Origin: an uncultured Ruminococcus sp.
GTDB taxonomy: Bacteria > Bacillota > Clostridia > Oscillospirales > Acutalibacteraceae
Length of the DNA: 11,458 nt
Direction of reading: 5' to 3'
Assembly: GCA_902766585.1 (NCBI GenBank)
Contig: CACXDV010000034.1
Span: forward strand, 1-11,458
The stretch's first letter is position 1. The number at the start of each line of letters is the position of its first letter. The notes beneath the pieces were generated by a model. That model was not told the origin of the DNA. It did no database searches and worked only from the letters and a program-made list of their open reading frames with translations. The translations under genes were made by a program, and so were the position numbers. Shown piece after piece: positions 1-6,493 of the stretch.

Positions 1-678
1 GGGCAGAATTTGTTCGAGGATGATAATGTAAGATTCGGGTGCTGGTATACGAGAGAGGCTGTGAGAGCGGAATATGAAAAAAGCGGAAAAGCAGCGGTTA
101 TTGTCGGGATATTCAGCGAACAGACCGAGCTTGGAAGAGCGTGCGAGCTTACTCCGGCATCGATCGGCAGACTTACTCCGCCTCCCGGAATGCCGAAGGA
201 AATGATGATTACACCTGATGGTGAGGCTTATGATGATTTTATAATAAAGACACTTATGCCTGTAATAGAGGAACGCTTTCCCGTGAAGAAGGGAGCAGAG
301 AATACAGCCTTCTGCGGAAGCTCATGCGGAGGTCTTATGAGCTTCTATACGGCTTTGTCTCACCCTGATAAATATTGCTGTGCGGGAGTTTTTTCACCTG
401 TTCCGCTGTATCTTGTTTATGCGCCGGAGGATGTAAACAACTGGATATGCGCTTATATAAAGAACGAAATGCCATATCTTTATATGATGTCAGGAAGTGC
501 AGAGGGAATGGAAAAGGAAATCTGTACGGGTATGAAGGCGCTTTACGCTTTTATGAAGGATAAGTATCCCGCCGGAAAGATCAGCATGGAAATAAAGGAA
601 GGCGCGCCTCACCATGAAACTACATGGTCTGAGAGCTTTAAGGATCTCCTGCATTTATTCCTTACAATGACAGATTGA
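1..678 (+). CDS. Esterase of the enterochelin esterase / esterase D type (alpha/beta hydrolase), 5' end missing
   Basis: Only the C-terminal part is present. The frame is open from base 1, and the first residues (GQNLF) match the middle of the family's DGQNLFD motif, so the TTG at 10 is not a real start. Numbering from that TTG, the nucleophile elbow GSSCGG spans residues 103-108, with Ser105 as the likely catalytic serine. The C-terminal HHETTW at 201-206 fits the family's HxExxW, making His201 the likely catalytic histidine. The stop is TGA at 676-678. The family (PF00756) hydrolyses ester bonds in substrates such as siderophores, acyl or feruloyl esters, so the substrate cannot be named from sequence. 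No signal peptide can be judged because the N-terminus is absent. A hairpin follows the stop and the next gene has its own promoter, so this gene is probably unrelated to the division genes. Confidence 0.85.
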   Translation, partial: GQNLFEDDNVRFGCWYTREAVRAEYEKSGKAAVIVGIFSEQTELGRACELTPASIGRLTPPPGMPKEMMITPDGEAYDDFIIKTLMPVIEERFPVKKGAENTAFCGSSCGGLMSFYTALSHPDKYCCAGVFSPVPLYLVYAPEDVNNWICAYIKNEMPYLYMMSGSAEGMEKEICTGMKALYAFMKDKYPAGKISMEIKEGAPHHETTWSESFKDLLHLFLTMTD

Positions 679-687
679 TTCTTTTTT

Positions 688-720
688 GGACAGGCAGATT
701 TGTTTTTGCCTGTCCTTAAT
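688..720 (+). terminator. Possible intrinsic terminator after the esterase gene
   Basis: A perfect 9-bp stem, GGACAGGCA (688-696) with TGCCTGTCC (707-715), has a 10-nt loop and starts 10 nt after the stop codon. The run that follows (TTAATATAT) is AU-rich but not a clean T-run, and six Ts lie upstream of the stem instead. This makes it a weak or moderate terminator, or a 3'-end stabilising hairpin. Confidence 0.5.
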
Positions 721-752
721 ATATCGGAAAAATATTATTTACAAATTCTTTA

Positions 753-780
753 TTGATTTTTTCTTTGCAGGTGATATAAT
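753..780 (+). promoter_or_regulatory. Probable sigma-A promoter for the SPFH gene
   Basis: TTGATT (753-758) and TATAAT (775-780) are separated by 16 nt, and TG at 772-773 gives a complete extended -10 (TGATATAAT). Transcription would start near 786-788, leaving an untranslated leader of about 115 nt that contains the two dyads at 844-881. The -35 hexamer TTGATT is the same as that of the mraZ promoter. No transcript data are available. Confidence 0.65.
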
Positions 781-842
781 ATCTTCAATGGCTTTGCACA
801 ATGTGCTCCATGGAAAAAAGGCTGTTATTTTTTTAAGAAAGA

Positions 843-860
843 GTGTTAATGTTTTAACAA
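843..860 (+). promoter_or_regulatory. Rex-like operator (redox repressor box)
   Basis: The site is a perfect dyad, TGTTAA (844-849) and TTAACA (854-859), around four central bases. It matches the clostridial Rex consensus TTGTTAANNNNTTAACAA at 13 of 14 defined positions; only the first base differs (G at 843). It lies 41 nt before the SPFH start codon, downstream of the promoter at 753-780 and just upstream of a weaker -10-like TATTAT at 865-870. Rex binds such sites when NADH is low and represses. The match is seen; the function is inferred. Confidence 0.5.
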
Positions 861-881
861 TCTGTATTATATTGTACAGAT
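860..881 (+). promoter_or_regulatory. Second inverted repeat directly before the SPFH ribosome site
   Basis: ATCTGTA (860-866) and TACAGAT (875-881) are exact inverted copies separated by 8 nt. The repeat shares one base with the Rex-like dyad and ends 5 nt before the AAGAGG ribosome site (887-892). In RNA it would be a 7-bp hairpin; in DNA it could be an operator around the TATTAT at 865-870. Its role is unknown. Confidence 0.4.
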
Positions 882-901
882 GGTGAAAGAGGTGTATTTT
901 T

Positions 902-1819
902 ATGACGATCAGAGTATTGTTGATTTTTGTATTCCTTCTGCTTATTTCAGGCAGTATTGCTCTTTGCTCCTTCGGGTTCAAAAAGAAGAACAAGGGGCTG
1001 AAGGGTGTCGGTATAGCTGCTGTTATTCTTTCTCTGCTTGGCTTTATATGCGTACCGATGAGTGTATATACTGTTGACACAGGTGAGGTAGCTGTGGTAA
1101 AATTCCTCGGACAGGCAAATAATATCCGCGAGGCTGGTACTTATTTCGATTTCTGGATCACAAATACCATTCAGAAATATGATACCAAGACACAGACTAT
1201 ACCGATTCAGACGGGTACATATTCCTCAGATGCTCAGACAATGGATATACAGATGACAGTGCAGTATAAGATCATGTCAGATAAATCCATTAAGATCGCC
1301 GAGCAGTACGGTTCACTTGACGCTTTGCAGAGCAGGATAGAGTCTGTTGCGATAGAAAAGACAAAGGCTATCCTTTCCTCATATAAGGCTATGAATATTA
1401 TTGCAGACCGTGCTTCGATGTCTCCTCTTGTTGAGGAAGCGATAAAGAAGGCAATAGATGAAAAATTCTATGTTGATATCCAGACGGTCGCAATGACAAA
1501 TATAGATTTCTCAGATGCCTTTGAAAAGGCTGTTGAGGAAAAAATGATTGCCGAACAGCAGCAGCTCAAGGCTAACTACGAAAATGAGACCAAAATTGCA
1601 AAAGCAAAGGCAGATGCTGAGGCAAAGGTAGTTGCAGCAGAGGCTGAGGCAAAGGCAAATGATCTCCTTGAGAAATCCCTTACAGATAAGATACTCCGTC
1701 AGATGTATCTTGAGAAATGGGACGGCAAGCTTCCTCAGACTGTTGCAGGCGACAGCAGTACGATGCTGATACCTGTCGGAGGCGATTCAGAGTCACCTGT
1801 ACAGAATAAAACAGAATAA
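902..1819 (+). CDS. SPFH/prohibitin-family membrane protein (HflC/stomatin-like)
   Basis: This 305-residue protein starts at ATG 902, 9 nt after AAGAGG (887-892). It has two hydrophobic segments, about 4-22 and 35-54, separated by a basic patch (KKKNKGLKG). An SPFH/band-7 domain follows at about 55-205, opening with VDTGEVAVVKFLG. Next is an Ala/Lys/Glu-rich coiled coil at about 206-258. The C-terminus carries LPQTVAG-STMLIPV (277-292), common in prohibitin homologues of Firmicutes. Such proteins form large membrane-bound rings or scaffolds linked to membrane protein quality control (HflK/C with FtsH) and membrane microdomains. The exact role here is not known. It stands alone between its own promoter and a strong terminator, with possible Rex control. 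A flotillin is less likely because flotillins are longer. Confidence 0.88.
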   Translation: MTIRVLLIFVFLLLISGSIALCSFGFKKKNKGLKGVGIAAVILSLLGFICVPMSVYTVDTGEVAVVKFLGQANNIREAGTYFDFWITNTIQKYDTKTQTIPIQTGTYSSDAQTMDIQMTVQYKIMSDKSIKIAEQYGSLDALQSRIESVAIEKTKAILSSYKAMNIIADRASMSPLVEEAIKKAIDEKFYVDIQTVAMTNIDFSDAFEKAVEEKMIAEQQQLKANYENETKIAKAKADAEAKVVAAEAEAKANDLLEKSLTDKILRQMYLEKWDGKLPQTVAGDSSTMLIPVGGDSESPVQNKTE

Positions 1820-1829
1820 AAAATACTCA

Positions 1830-1865
1830 GGCTGTTGTGCTTTTTAGCATGACAGCCGTTTTTTT
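1830..1865 (+). terminator. Intrinsic terminator after the SPFH gene
   Basis: A 12-bp stem (1830-1841 with 1846-1857, two G-U pairs, outer part GGCTGT/ACAGCC) closes a TTTT loop. It is followed by G and seven Ts (1859-1865). It starts 11 nt after the stop codon and separates the SPFH gene from the dcw cluster. Confidence 0.9.
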
Positions 1866-1935
1866 ATTCTCAGAAAGAAGCTTTTAAAATGCCTGAAGGG
1901 AATGATAAAAATATTGTAAAATTGCCTGATATGCC

Positions 1936-1964
1936 TTGATTTTAGTATCTGATTAAGCTATAAT
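1936..1964 (+). promoter_or_regulatory. Main dcw promoter (before mraZ)
   Basis: TTGATT (1936-1941) and a perfect TATAAT (1959-1964) are spaced by exactly 17 nt. Transcription would start at about 1971, giving a 5' leader of about 76 nt before the mraZ ATG at 2047. It is the only strong promoter between the terminator at 1865 and mraZ, so it likely drives mraZ-rsmH-ftsL. A 7-mer TGCCTGA occurs twice upstream (1890 and 1923). Confidence 0.75.
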
Positions 1965-1970
1965 ATATCG

Positions 1971-2000
1971 TGTGGGGGATCGTGGCATATTGTGCAACAT
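1971..2000 (+). promoter_or_regulatory. Putative MraZ operator: three 10-bp direct repeats
   Basis: Three adjacent decamers at 1971, 1981 and 1991 share the pattern YGTG(G/C)NNNAT, so TGG/TGC cores fall exactly 10 nt apart (1973, 1983, 1993). E. coli MraZ binds three TGGGN direct repeats separated by 5 nt, the same 10-nt period, and mollicute MraZ sites also contain GTG(G/T) repeats. Here the first repeat has the full TGGG core, the second TGG and the third TG. They lie at the predicted transcription start, where bound MraZ would block the promoter. Autoregulation is an inference. Confidence 0.5.
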
Positions 2001-2046
2001 GAACCCTGAAATTTGTCGGATCATGAATGATTTTGTGGTGGTTATT

Positions 2047-2466
2047 ATGTTGATAGGAACATATGAACATAATATTGACTCTAAATGCAGAGTAATAATT
2101 CCCGCTAAGTTCCGTGAGGAGCTTGGTGAAGTTTTTTATGCCACAAAGGGTAAGGATAAAACAGTAATGATACTCTCAAAGGAGGGCTGGGAAAAGCTCG
2201 GAGCGGATATTGCTTCAAAGCCCTCTGCAACAGTAGTTAAGCTCAGAAGATTTTTCTTTTCAAGCGCAGTTGAATGCAGACCTGATAAACAGGGCAGAGT
2301 GCTTTTATCACAGGCGCTTATAGAATATGCAGGGCTGAGCAAGGATGTTGTAATAAACGGAGCAGGCTCCCAGGTCGAGATATGGGATCTTGCAAGGTGG
2401 AAGGAATATAACTGTGATCTTACAGACGAAGAGGTTTATGATATCATGGCTTCTCTGGATCTTTGA
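2047..2466 (+). CDS. mraZ: Transcriptional regulator MraZ
   Basis: This 139-residue protein is close to the usual family length of about 140-150. It contains two SpoVT/AbrB-like halves, each marked by the family DxxxR motif: DSKCR at 11-15 and DKQGR at 80-84. MraZ forms rings that bind direct repeats upstream of its own gene and represses the dcw operon. The start at 2047 is chosen because MLIGTYEHNIDSK aligns with the conserved family N-terminus. In-frame starts at 1972, 1999 and 2023 would add residues not found in the family. The ribosome site is weak (GTGGTGG, 2035-2041). The first motif has Cys where most MraZ proteins have Gly (DAKGR). The gene ends 12 nt before rsmH. Confidence 0.95.
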   Translation: MLIGTYEHNIDSKCRVIIPAKFREELGEVFYATKGKDKTVMILSKEGWEKLGADIASKPSATVVKLRRFFFSSAVECRPDKQGRVLLSQALIEYAGLSKDVVINGAGSQVEIWDLARWKEYNCDLTDEEVYDIMASLDL

Positions 2467-2478
2467 TGAGGTGAAGAT

Positions 2479-3423
2479 ATGGAATTTTGTCATAAGCCGG
2501 TTCTGTTTGAACAGACAATGGAGGCTCTTGCTGTAAGACCGGACGGAACATATCTGGACGGTACTGCCGGCGGCGGGGGACATTCCTCAGGAATACTGAG
2601 CCGTCTCGGAGAAAATGGAAGGCTGATTTGTGTAGATCAGGATCCGGATGCGATAGAAGTACTTAATGAACGCTTCGGAAATGACAGCCGAGTGACTGTT
2701 GTACAGTCGAATTTTTCAGAAATACCGTCTGTTTGTGAGAAGCTTGAAACAGGCAGACTTGACGGAGTGCTTCTTGATATAGGTGTATCATCACATCAGC
2801 TTGACAGCGCAGACAGGGGATTTTCCTATCATAAGGATGCTCCTCTTGATATGAGAATGAGCCAGAGCGGTATGACTGCCGCTGATATAGTAAATACATG
2901 GGATTTCCGTGACATAGTGAAGATACTTTCTATGTACGGTGAAGAAAAATACGCGGTGAATATCGCAAGAGCAATTGAAAGAGAAAGGAAAATATCCCCG
3001 ATAGAAACAACTTTGCATCTTGCTGAAACAGTAAAAAGCGCATATCCCGCAGCAAAACGCCATGATAAGCATCCTGCAAGAAAAACCTTTCAGGCGCTCA
3101 GGATAGCTGTAAATGGTGAACTTGACCGTCTTTCCGAAGGATTGGACGGTGCATTTTCGTCCTTAAAGGCAGGAGGCCGTCTTGCAGTAATAACATTCCA
3201 TTCACTTGAAGACAGAATGGTAAAGCAGAGGATGGCTAAATGGTATCAGGGCTGTATATGCCCGAAGGATTTCCCTATATGTGTATGCGGAAGAAAGCCG
3301 AGCGCAAGGGCTGTTACTAAAAAGCCCGTTGAAGCGGAGCAGGATGAGCTTTCAGAAAATCCGCGAAGCCGCAGCGCAAAGCTCAGGTGCTGCGAAAGAA
3401 TAAGTGAGATAATCAATGACTAA
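2479..3423 (+). CDS. rsmH: 16S rRNA (cytosine-1402 N4)-methyltransferase RsmH (MraW)
   Basis: RsmH uses SAM to methylate N4 of C1402 in the decoding centre of 16S rRNA in the cytoplasm. The 314-residue length is typical. Visible motifs are HKPVL at 5-9, the SAM-binding loop DGTAGGGGHS at 27-36, Asp53 at the end of strand 2 (CVDQDPDA), DIGVSSHQLD at 100-109, HPARKTFQALRIAVN at 198-212 and ITFHSLEDRMVK at 238-249. Near the C-terminus four cysteines (259, 261, 268, 270) form a CxC-x6-CxC cluster, usual in Gram-positive homologues and possibly metal-binding. The ATG at 2479 follows GAGGTGA (2468-2474) with short spacing, and mraZ ends 12 nt upstream, so the two are co-transcribed. Confidence 0.97.
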   Translation: MEFCHKPVLFEQTMEALAVRPDGTYLDGTAGGGGHSSGILSRLGENGRLICVDQDPDAIEVLNERFGNDSRVTVVQSNFSEIPSVCEKLETGRLDGVLLDIGVSSHQLDSADRGFSYHKDAPLDMRMSQSGMTAADIVNTWDFRDIVKILSMYGEEKYAVNIARAIERERKISPIETTLHLAETVKSAYPAAKRHDKHPARKTFQALRIAVNGELDRLSEGLDGAFSSLKAGGRLAVITFHSLEDRMVKQRMAKWYQGCICPKDFPICVCGRKPSARAVTKKPVEAEQDELSENPRSRSAKLRCCERISEIIND

Positions 3424-3444
3424 GGTATATAAGGAGACAGTGAC

Positions 3445-3969
3445 ATGGCAGCTGAACGTAATAGTGCTGCGCTTGATACTACCCGTTTGGCGGAAAGCAG
3501 CGAAATGGTAATGTCGGCAGCGGATAAAAGATCAAAGAAAAGAAAAAAAACAGGGCAGATAATCAGCATCAGCCAGGGTTCCTCAGCAAAGTCTCAGAGA
3601 AGAAAAAGAAATCCCTTTACAATTTTTAGTGTTCTTCTTCTTACAGCAGTACTTGCAGGAGTGGCGACAATGATGGTGCATTTCAGTGCCGAGCTTAATG
3701 AGATAAATGACCAGATAACCAGCAGCAAGGCAAAGCTTGCAGCGATTCAGGAGGAAGCAACACGCTATCAGATTGATATTGATAAGGTACTTACAAATGA
3801 CTATGTAAAAAACTATGCTGAAACAAAGCTTCATATGACTCCCGTTAAGAATGCCCAGAAGCAGTTTGTATTCATGGCTTCGGGTGATGAGGGCAAGATA
3901 ATGGATGAAAGCAAAGGCGACAGCGTATTTACTTTTATACAGAATGCTTTTAACAGTACATTTATGTAA
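3445..3969 (+). CDS. ftsL: FtsL-like cell division protein (bitopic, coiled coil)
   Basis: This 174-residue protein has the FtsL/DivIC layout rather than strong sequence identity. It has a polar N-terminal tail, strongly basic at 29-35 and 51-56, then one membrane span at about 58-80. An extracytoplasmic heptad-like helix follows at about 82-115, then a conserved-looking segment YAETKLHMTPVKNAQKQFV (124-142). The Ala-rich, charged N-terminal tail is longer than in B. subtilis FtsL. FtsL pairs with DivIC and FtsQ/DivIB to recruit and activate FtsW and its PBP. Position between rsmH and the PBP gene is the standard place for ftsL. ATG 3445 has a strong AAGGAG (3431-3436) 8 nt upstream and starts 21 nt after rsmH. 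A terminator lies downstream. Confidence 0.85.
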   Translation: MAAERNSAALDTTRLAESSEMVMSAADKRSKKRKKTGQIISISQGSSAKSQRRKRNPFTIFSVLLLTAVLAGVATMMVHFSAELNEINDQITSSKAKLAAIQEEATRYQIDIDKVLTNDYVKNYAETKLHMTPVKNAQKQFVFMASGDEGKIMDESKGDSVFTFIQNAFNSTFM

Positions 3970-4042
3970 ATTTACTTTGAAGGCAGATAAAAAGTATTGG
4001 TTTAGTCATAAGAGGACAGGTATTCCAATATGCTGTTTAAGG

Positions 4043-4103
4043 GTGAGCTGCAGCGAAGGAGTGAAGGTCGGAGTTTGCTCTTTCGGTGCAGTTTGCGTTT
4101 TTT
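4043..4103 (+). terminator. Intrinsic terminator between ftsL and the PBP gene
   Basis: The 5' arm 4043-4061 pairs with 4078-4096 over 19 positions with a single G-G mismatch (4053/4086) and a few G-U pairs. The loop is 16 nt and six Ts follow (4098-4103). It lies 73 nt after the ftsL stop and 20 nt before the -35 of the next promoter. It should end or attenuate the mraZ-rsmH-ftsL transcript. No competing antiterminator fold was found by eye. Confidence 0.72.
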
Positions 4104-4122
4104 AGGAGATAATAAAAAACTA

Positions 4123-4151
4123 TTGAAACAAAGAACTTGTTTATTTATAAT
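4123..4151 (+). promoter_or_regulatory. Internal dcw promoter for the PBP gene and downstream genes
   Basis: TTGAAA (4123-4128) and a perfect TATAAT (4146-4151) are separated by 17 nt, close to full consensus. Transcription would start near 4158, only about 15 nt before the ATG at 4173, so the leader holds little beyond the ribosome site. The -10 lies inside a perfect dyad, GTTTATT (4139-4145) and AATAAAC (4149-4155), which could be an operator. Confidence 0.72.
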
Positions 4152-4172
4152 AAACGCGGGGGTGAAGGAAAA

Positions 4173-6437
4173 ATGGCAAAAATTGGAGCAAGGGTAAAGC
4201 TCAAAAACAGAACAATAGCAATAATGCTTATTATTATTTTCCTTGGATTCGGATTAGTTTTTGCAAGGCTTTTCTGGCTTCAGGTGGTGCAGGCTGAGGA
4301 TCTGCAGAGCAGAGCTGTAGAACAGCAGCTTAAAGATTCTACCGTTTCAGCAAAAAGAGGCAGTATTTATGATAAGAACGGAAATGTTCTTGCACAGAGC
4401 GTTACTGTCTGGGACGTTGTGCTTGCGCCTGCGGAGTTCAGGGATGCATCGGATGAAAAAAGGAGAAAGGTTGCCGACGGACTTGCGTCTATACTTGGAC
4501 TTAACAGTGATGAGATTTTTAACGATTCACATGATGATGAATCATACTATGTGCTCCTCAAGAAAAAGGTCGATGCGGACGTAAGGGATGAATTGCTTAA
4601 ATTCATAGACAAGATCTATGAGGAGGATGATATCAGCGGTGTCATTCAGCTTCAGGAGACCTATAAGCGTTATTATACCCATGACAATTTTGCAGGTGAT
4701 GTACTTGGCTTTGTGGGAAATGACAACCAGGGACTGAGCGGTATCGAGGTACAGTATGACGAGGAGCTCAAGGGTAATGCCGGACGTGTGGTTATTGCAA
4801 AGGATGCATATAATAACCCACTGCCATATCAGTTTGAACAGAAGGTCGAGGCGACAGACGGCTATAATCTTGTTCTTACTATAGATGAGAACATACAGGC
4901 TGTAATGGAAAAATATGTAAGGGAGACTATTAAGGAATTCAAGGTCGCCAACCGAGGCTGTGCAATTATGATGAATGTAAAGACCGGAGCGATACTTGGA
5001 TTTGCCTGTGAGGAATCATTTAATCCTAATGAGCCGTTTAAAGTACATTCTGCGGCAAAGCTAAAGGAAATTGAAGCGCTTCCTGAGGATAAACAGGATG
5101 CTGCTTATTCAAAGGCACTGCAGGAGCAGTGGAGAAACAAGGGTGTAAATGATACCTATGTTCCGGGTTCCGTATTTAAAATGATAACAGCGTCGGCGGT
5201 GCTTTCCGAGAATAAGGTAGATATCAATAAAAAGGCATTCCAGTGTGACGGCTCATGGGTACCGTATGAAGGCGCAAGTGCTATTCCCTGCTGGGATTAT
5301 TCGGGTCACGGCAGCCAGACCATAGGCGAAGCGCTCTGTAATTCGTGCAACCCTGCATTCATGCAGATGGGTACCATGCTCGGCAGAGAAAAATTCTATG
5401 ATTATTTTGTAGCCTTCGGATTTGCGGAGGAAACGGGCATCGACCTCCCCGGAGAAAGCTCCAGCATTTTCTTCCAAGAGGAAGGTCAGCCTGCGGGAAT
5501 GGGACTTATGGATCTTGCGGTAGCCTCCTTCGGACAGAACTTCAAGATAACGCCTATACAAATGGTTACAGCCTGCTCTGCTATCGCAAACGGCGGAAAG
5601 CTTATGAAGCCCTTTGTCGTTTCACAGATAACGGATAATAACGGAAATGTAGTAAAATATACCGAGCCGACAGTAAAACGTCAGGTTATCAGTAAGAATG
5701 TTGCAAGTCAGATATGCTCAATGCTTGAGACAAATGCAAAATCAGGCGGCGCTACAAACGGTTATGTTGCCGGCTACCGTATCGGAGGAAAAACCGGTAC
5801 ATCTCAGAAGATCGTTGACGAAGATGGTAAGCTTACAAGTGACTATATCGCATCCTTCTGCGGAATAGCTCCGTGTGAGGATCCTGAGATCGCGCTTCTG
5901 TGCTATTTTGATACGCCGGATCCTGAGATCAATTACTATGGTTCTGCTGTTGCCGGTCCCTGTTTCAGAAATATAATGACCGAGGTGCTTCCGTATCTCG
6001 GAATCGAAAAGGTATATTCCGATGAAGAAATATCACTTCTTGATACAACAGTCGGCACCTATGATAACACAGATGTTGAGGCTGCTAAGAAGGCAGTTGA
6101 AAAGGACGGCCTTAAGGCTGAGGTTGTCGGAAAGGGCAAGGTCGTTCTCGCACAGAATCCTGCTGCTTACAGTACTATTCCAAAGGGCGGAACCGTTGTG
6201 CTTTACACTGATACCGAAAGTCAGAAGCAGAAGGTCAAGGTACCTGATTTCAGGAACTGCAGCGTAAGTGATGTAAACTATCTTGCGGCTCAGAACAATC
6301 TGAATGTATGCATAGTAGGCTCGTCTATCGGTGAAGCGCAGACGTATGCAAAATCACAGAATATCCTTCCGAATACCGAGGTCGCGCCTTATACGGTAAT
6401 TACCGTTGTATTCAATCAGGATAACAGCATCATGTAG
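4173..6437 (+). CDS. ftsI: Class B penicillin-binding protein (PBP2B/SpoVD/FtsI type) with PASTA domains
   Basis: This 754-residue monofunctional transpeptidase crosslinks septal peptidoglycan as partner of FtsW. It has a basic cytoplasmic tail, a membrane anchor at about 14-36, and the dimerisation/pedestal domain opening with RGSIYDKNGNVLA (62-74). The transpeptidase domain has SVFK at 333-336 (nucleophile Ser333), SCN at 391-393 and KTGTS at 540-544. Two C-terminal PASTA-like repeats lie at about 618-680 and 684-747, typical of Firmicute division PBPs. The symbol reflects the divisome role; pbpB and spoVD are equally fitting names and cannot be told apart here. ATG 4173 is preferred over the in-frame TTG at 4137 because the latter lies upstream of the predicted transcription start and GGGGGTGA (4158-4165) sits 7 nt before 4173. 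The exported part contains 14 cysteines, which is unusual. Confidence 0.95.
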   Translation: MAKIGARVKLKNRTIAIMLIIIFLGFGLVFARLFWLQVVQAEDLQSRAVEQQLKDSTVSAKRGSIYDKNGNVLAQSVTVWDVVLAPAEFRDASDEKRRKVADGLASILGLNSDEIFNDSHDDESYYVLLKKKVDADVRDELLKFIDKIYEEDDISGVIQLQETYKRYYTHDNFAGDVLGFVGNDNQGLSGIEVQYDEELKGNAGRVVIAKDAYNNPLPYQFEQKVEATDGYNLVLTIDENIQAVMEKYVRETIKEFKVANRGCAIMMNVKTGAILGFACEESFNPNEPFKVHSAAKLKEIEALPEDKQDAAYSKALQEQWRNKGVNDTYVPGSVFKMITASAVLSENKVDINKKAFQCDGSWVPYEGASAIPCWDYSGHGSQTIGEALCNSCNPAFMQMGTMLGREKFYDYFVAFGFAEETGIDLPGESSSIFFQEEGQPAGMGLMDLAVASFGQNFKITPIQMVTACSAIANGGKLMKPFVVSQITDNNGNVVKYTEPTVKRQVISKNVASQICSMLETNAKSGGATNGYVAGYRIGGKTGTSQKIVDEDGKLTSDYIASFCGIAPCEDPEIALLCYFDTPDPEINYYGSAVAGPCFRNIMTEVLPYLGIEKVYSDEEISLLDTTVGTYDNTDVEAAKKAVEKDGLKAEVVGKGKVVLAQNPAAYSTIPKGGTVVLYTDTESQKQKVKVPDFRNCSVSDVNYLAAQNNLNVCIVGSSIGEAQTYAKSQNILPNTEVAPYTVITVVFNQDNSIM

Positions 6438-6493
6438 TGATTGCAGGTATATGTATTTAAAACAAAGGTGTAAATGAAAGGTGGAGCAAAACA

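Noticed and set aside
686..886. 66-codon + strand reading frame in the gap before the SPFH gene
   Set aside because: It starts inside a hairpin, lies across the promoter and both dyads, and has AT-rich low-information composition with no ribosome site.
739..1080. 113-codon minus-strand reading frame over the gap and the SPFH 5' end
   Set aside because: Most of it is antisense to the promoter region and the SPFH membrane segment; no recognisable domain and no ribosome site.
1972..2046. Upstream starts for MraZ (GTG 1972, ATG 1999, ATG 2023)
   Set aside because: The first coincides with the predicted transcription start, and the extra residues have no counterpart in the MraZ family, whose N-terminus matches the ATG at 2047.
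3995..4030. Weak inverted repeat TATTGG / CCAATA upstream of the ftsL terminator as an antiterminator or riboswitch element
   Set aside because: Only six pairs around a 24-nt loop, and it does not compete with the terminator arms; no known riboswitch core was recognised.
4137..4172. TTG start at 4137 for the PBP gene
   Set aside because: It lies between the -35 and -10 of the promoter, so it would not be on the main transcript, and it has no ribosome site.
4030..4197. 55-codon + strand reading frame (ATG 4030) between ftsL and the PBP gene, encoding a basic peptide
   Set aside because: It runs through the terminator hairpin, the -35 and -10 boxes and into the PBP start in another frame; its ribosome site is poorly spaced and its composition follows from the hairpin arms.
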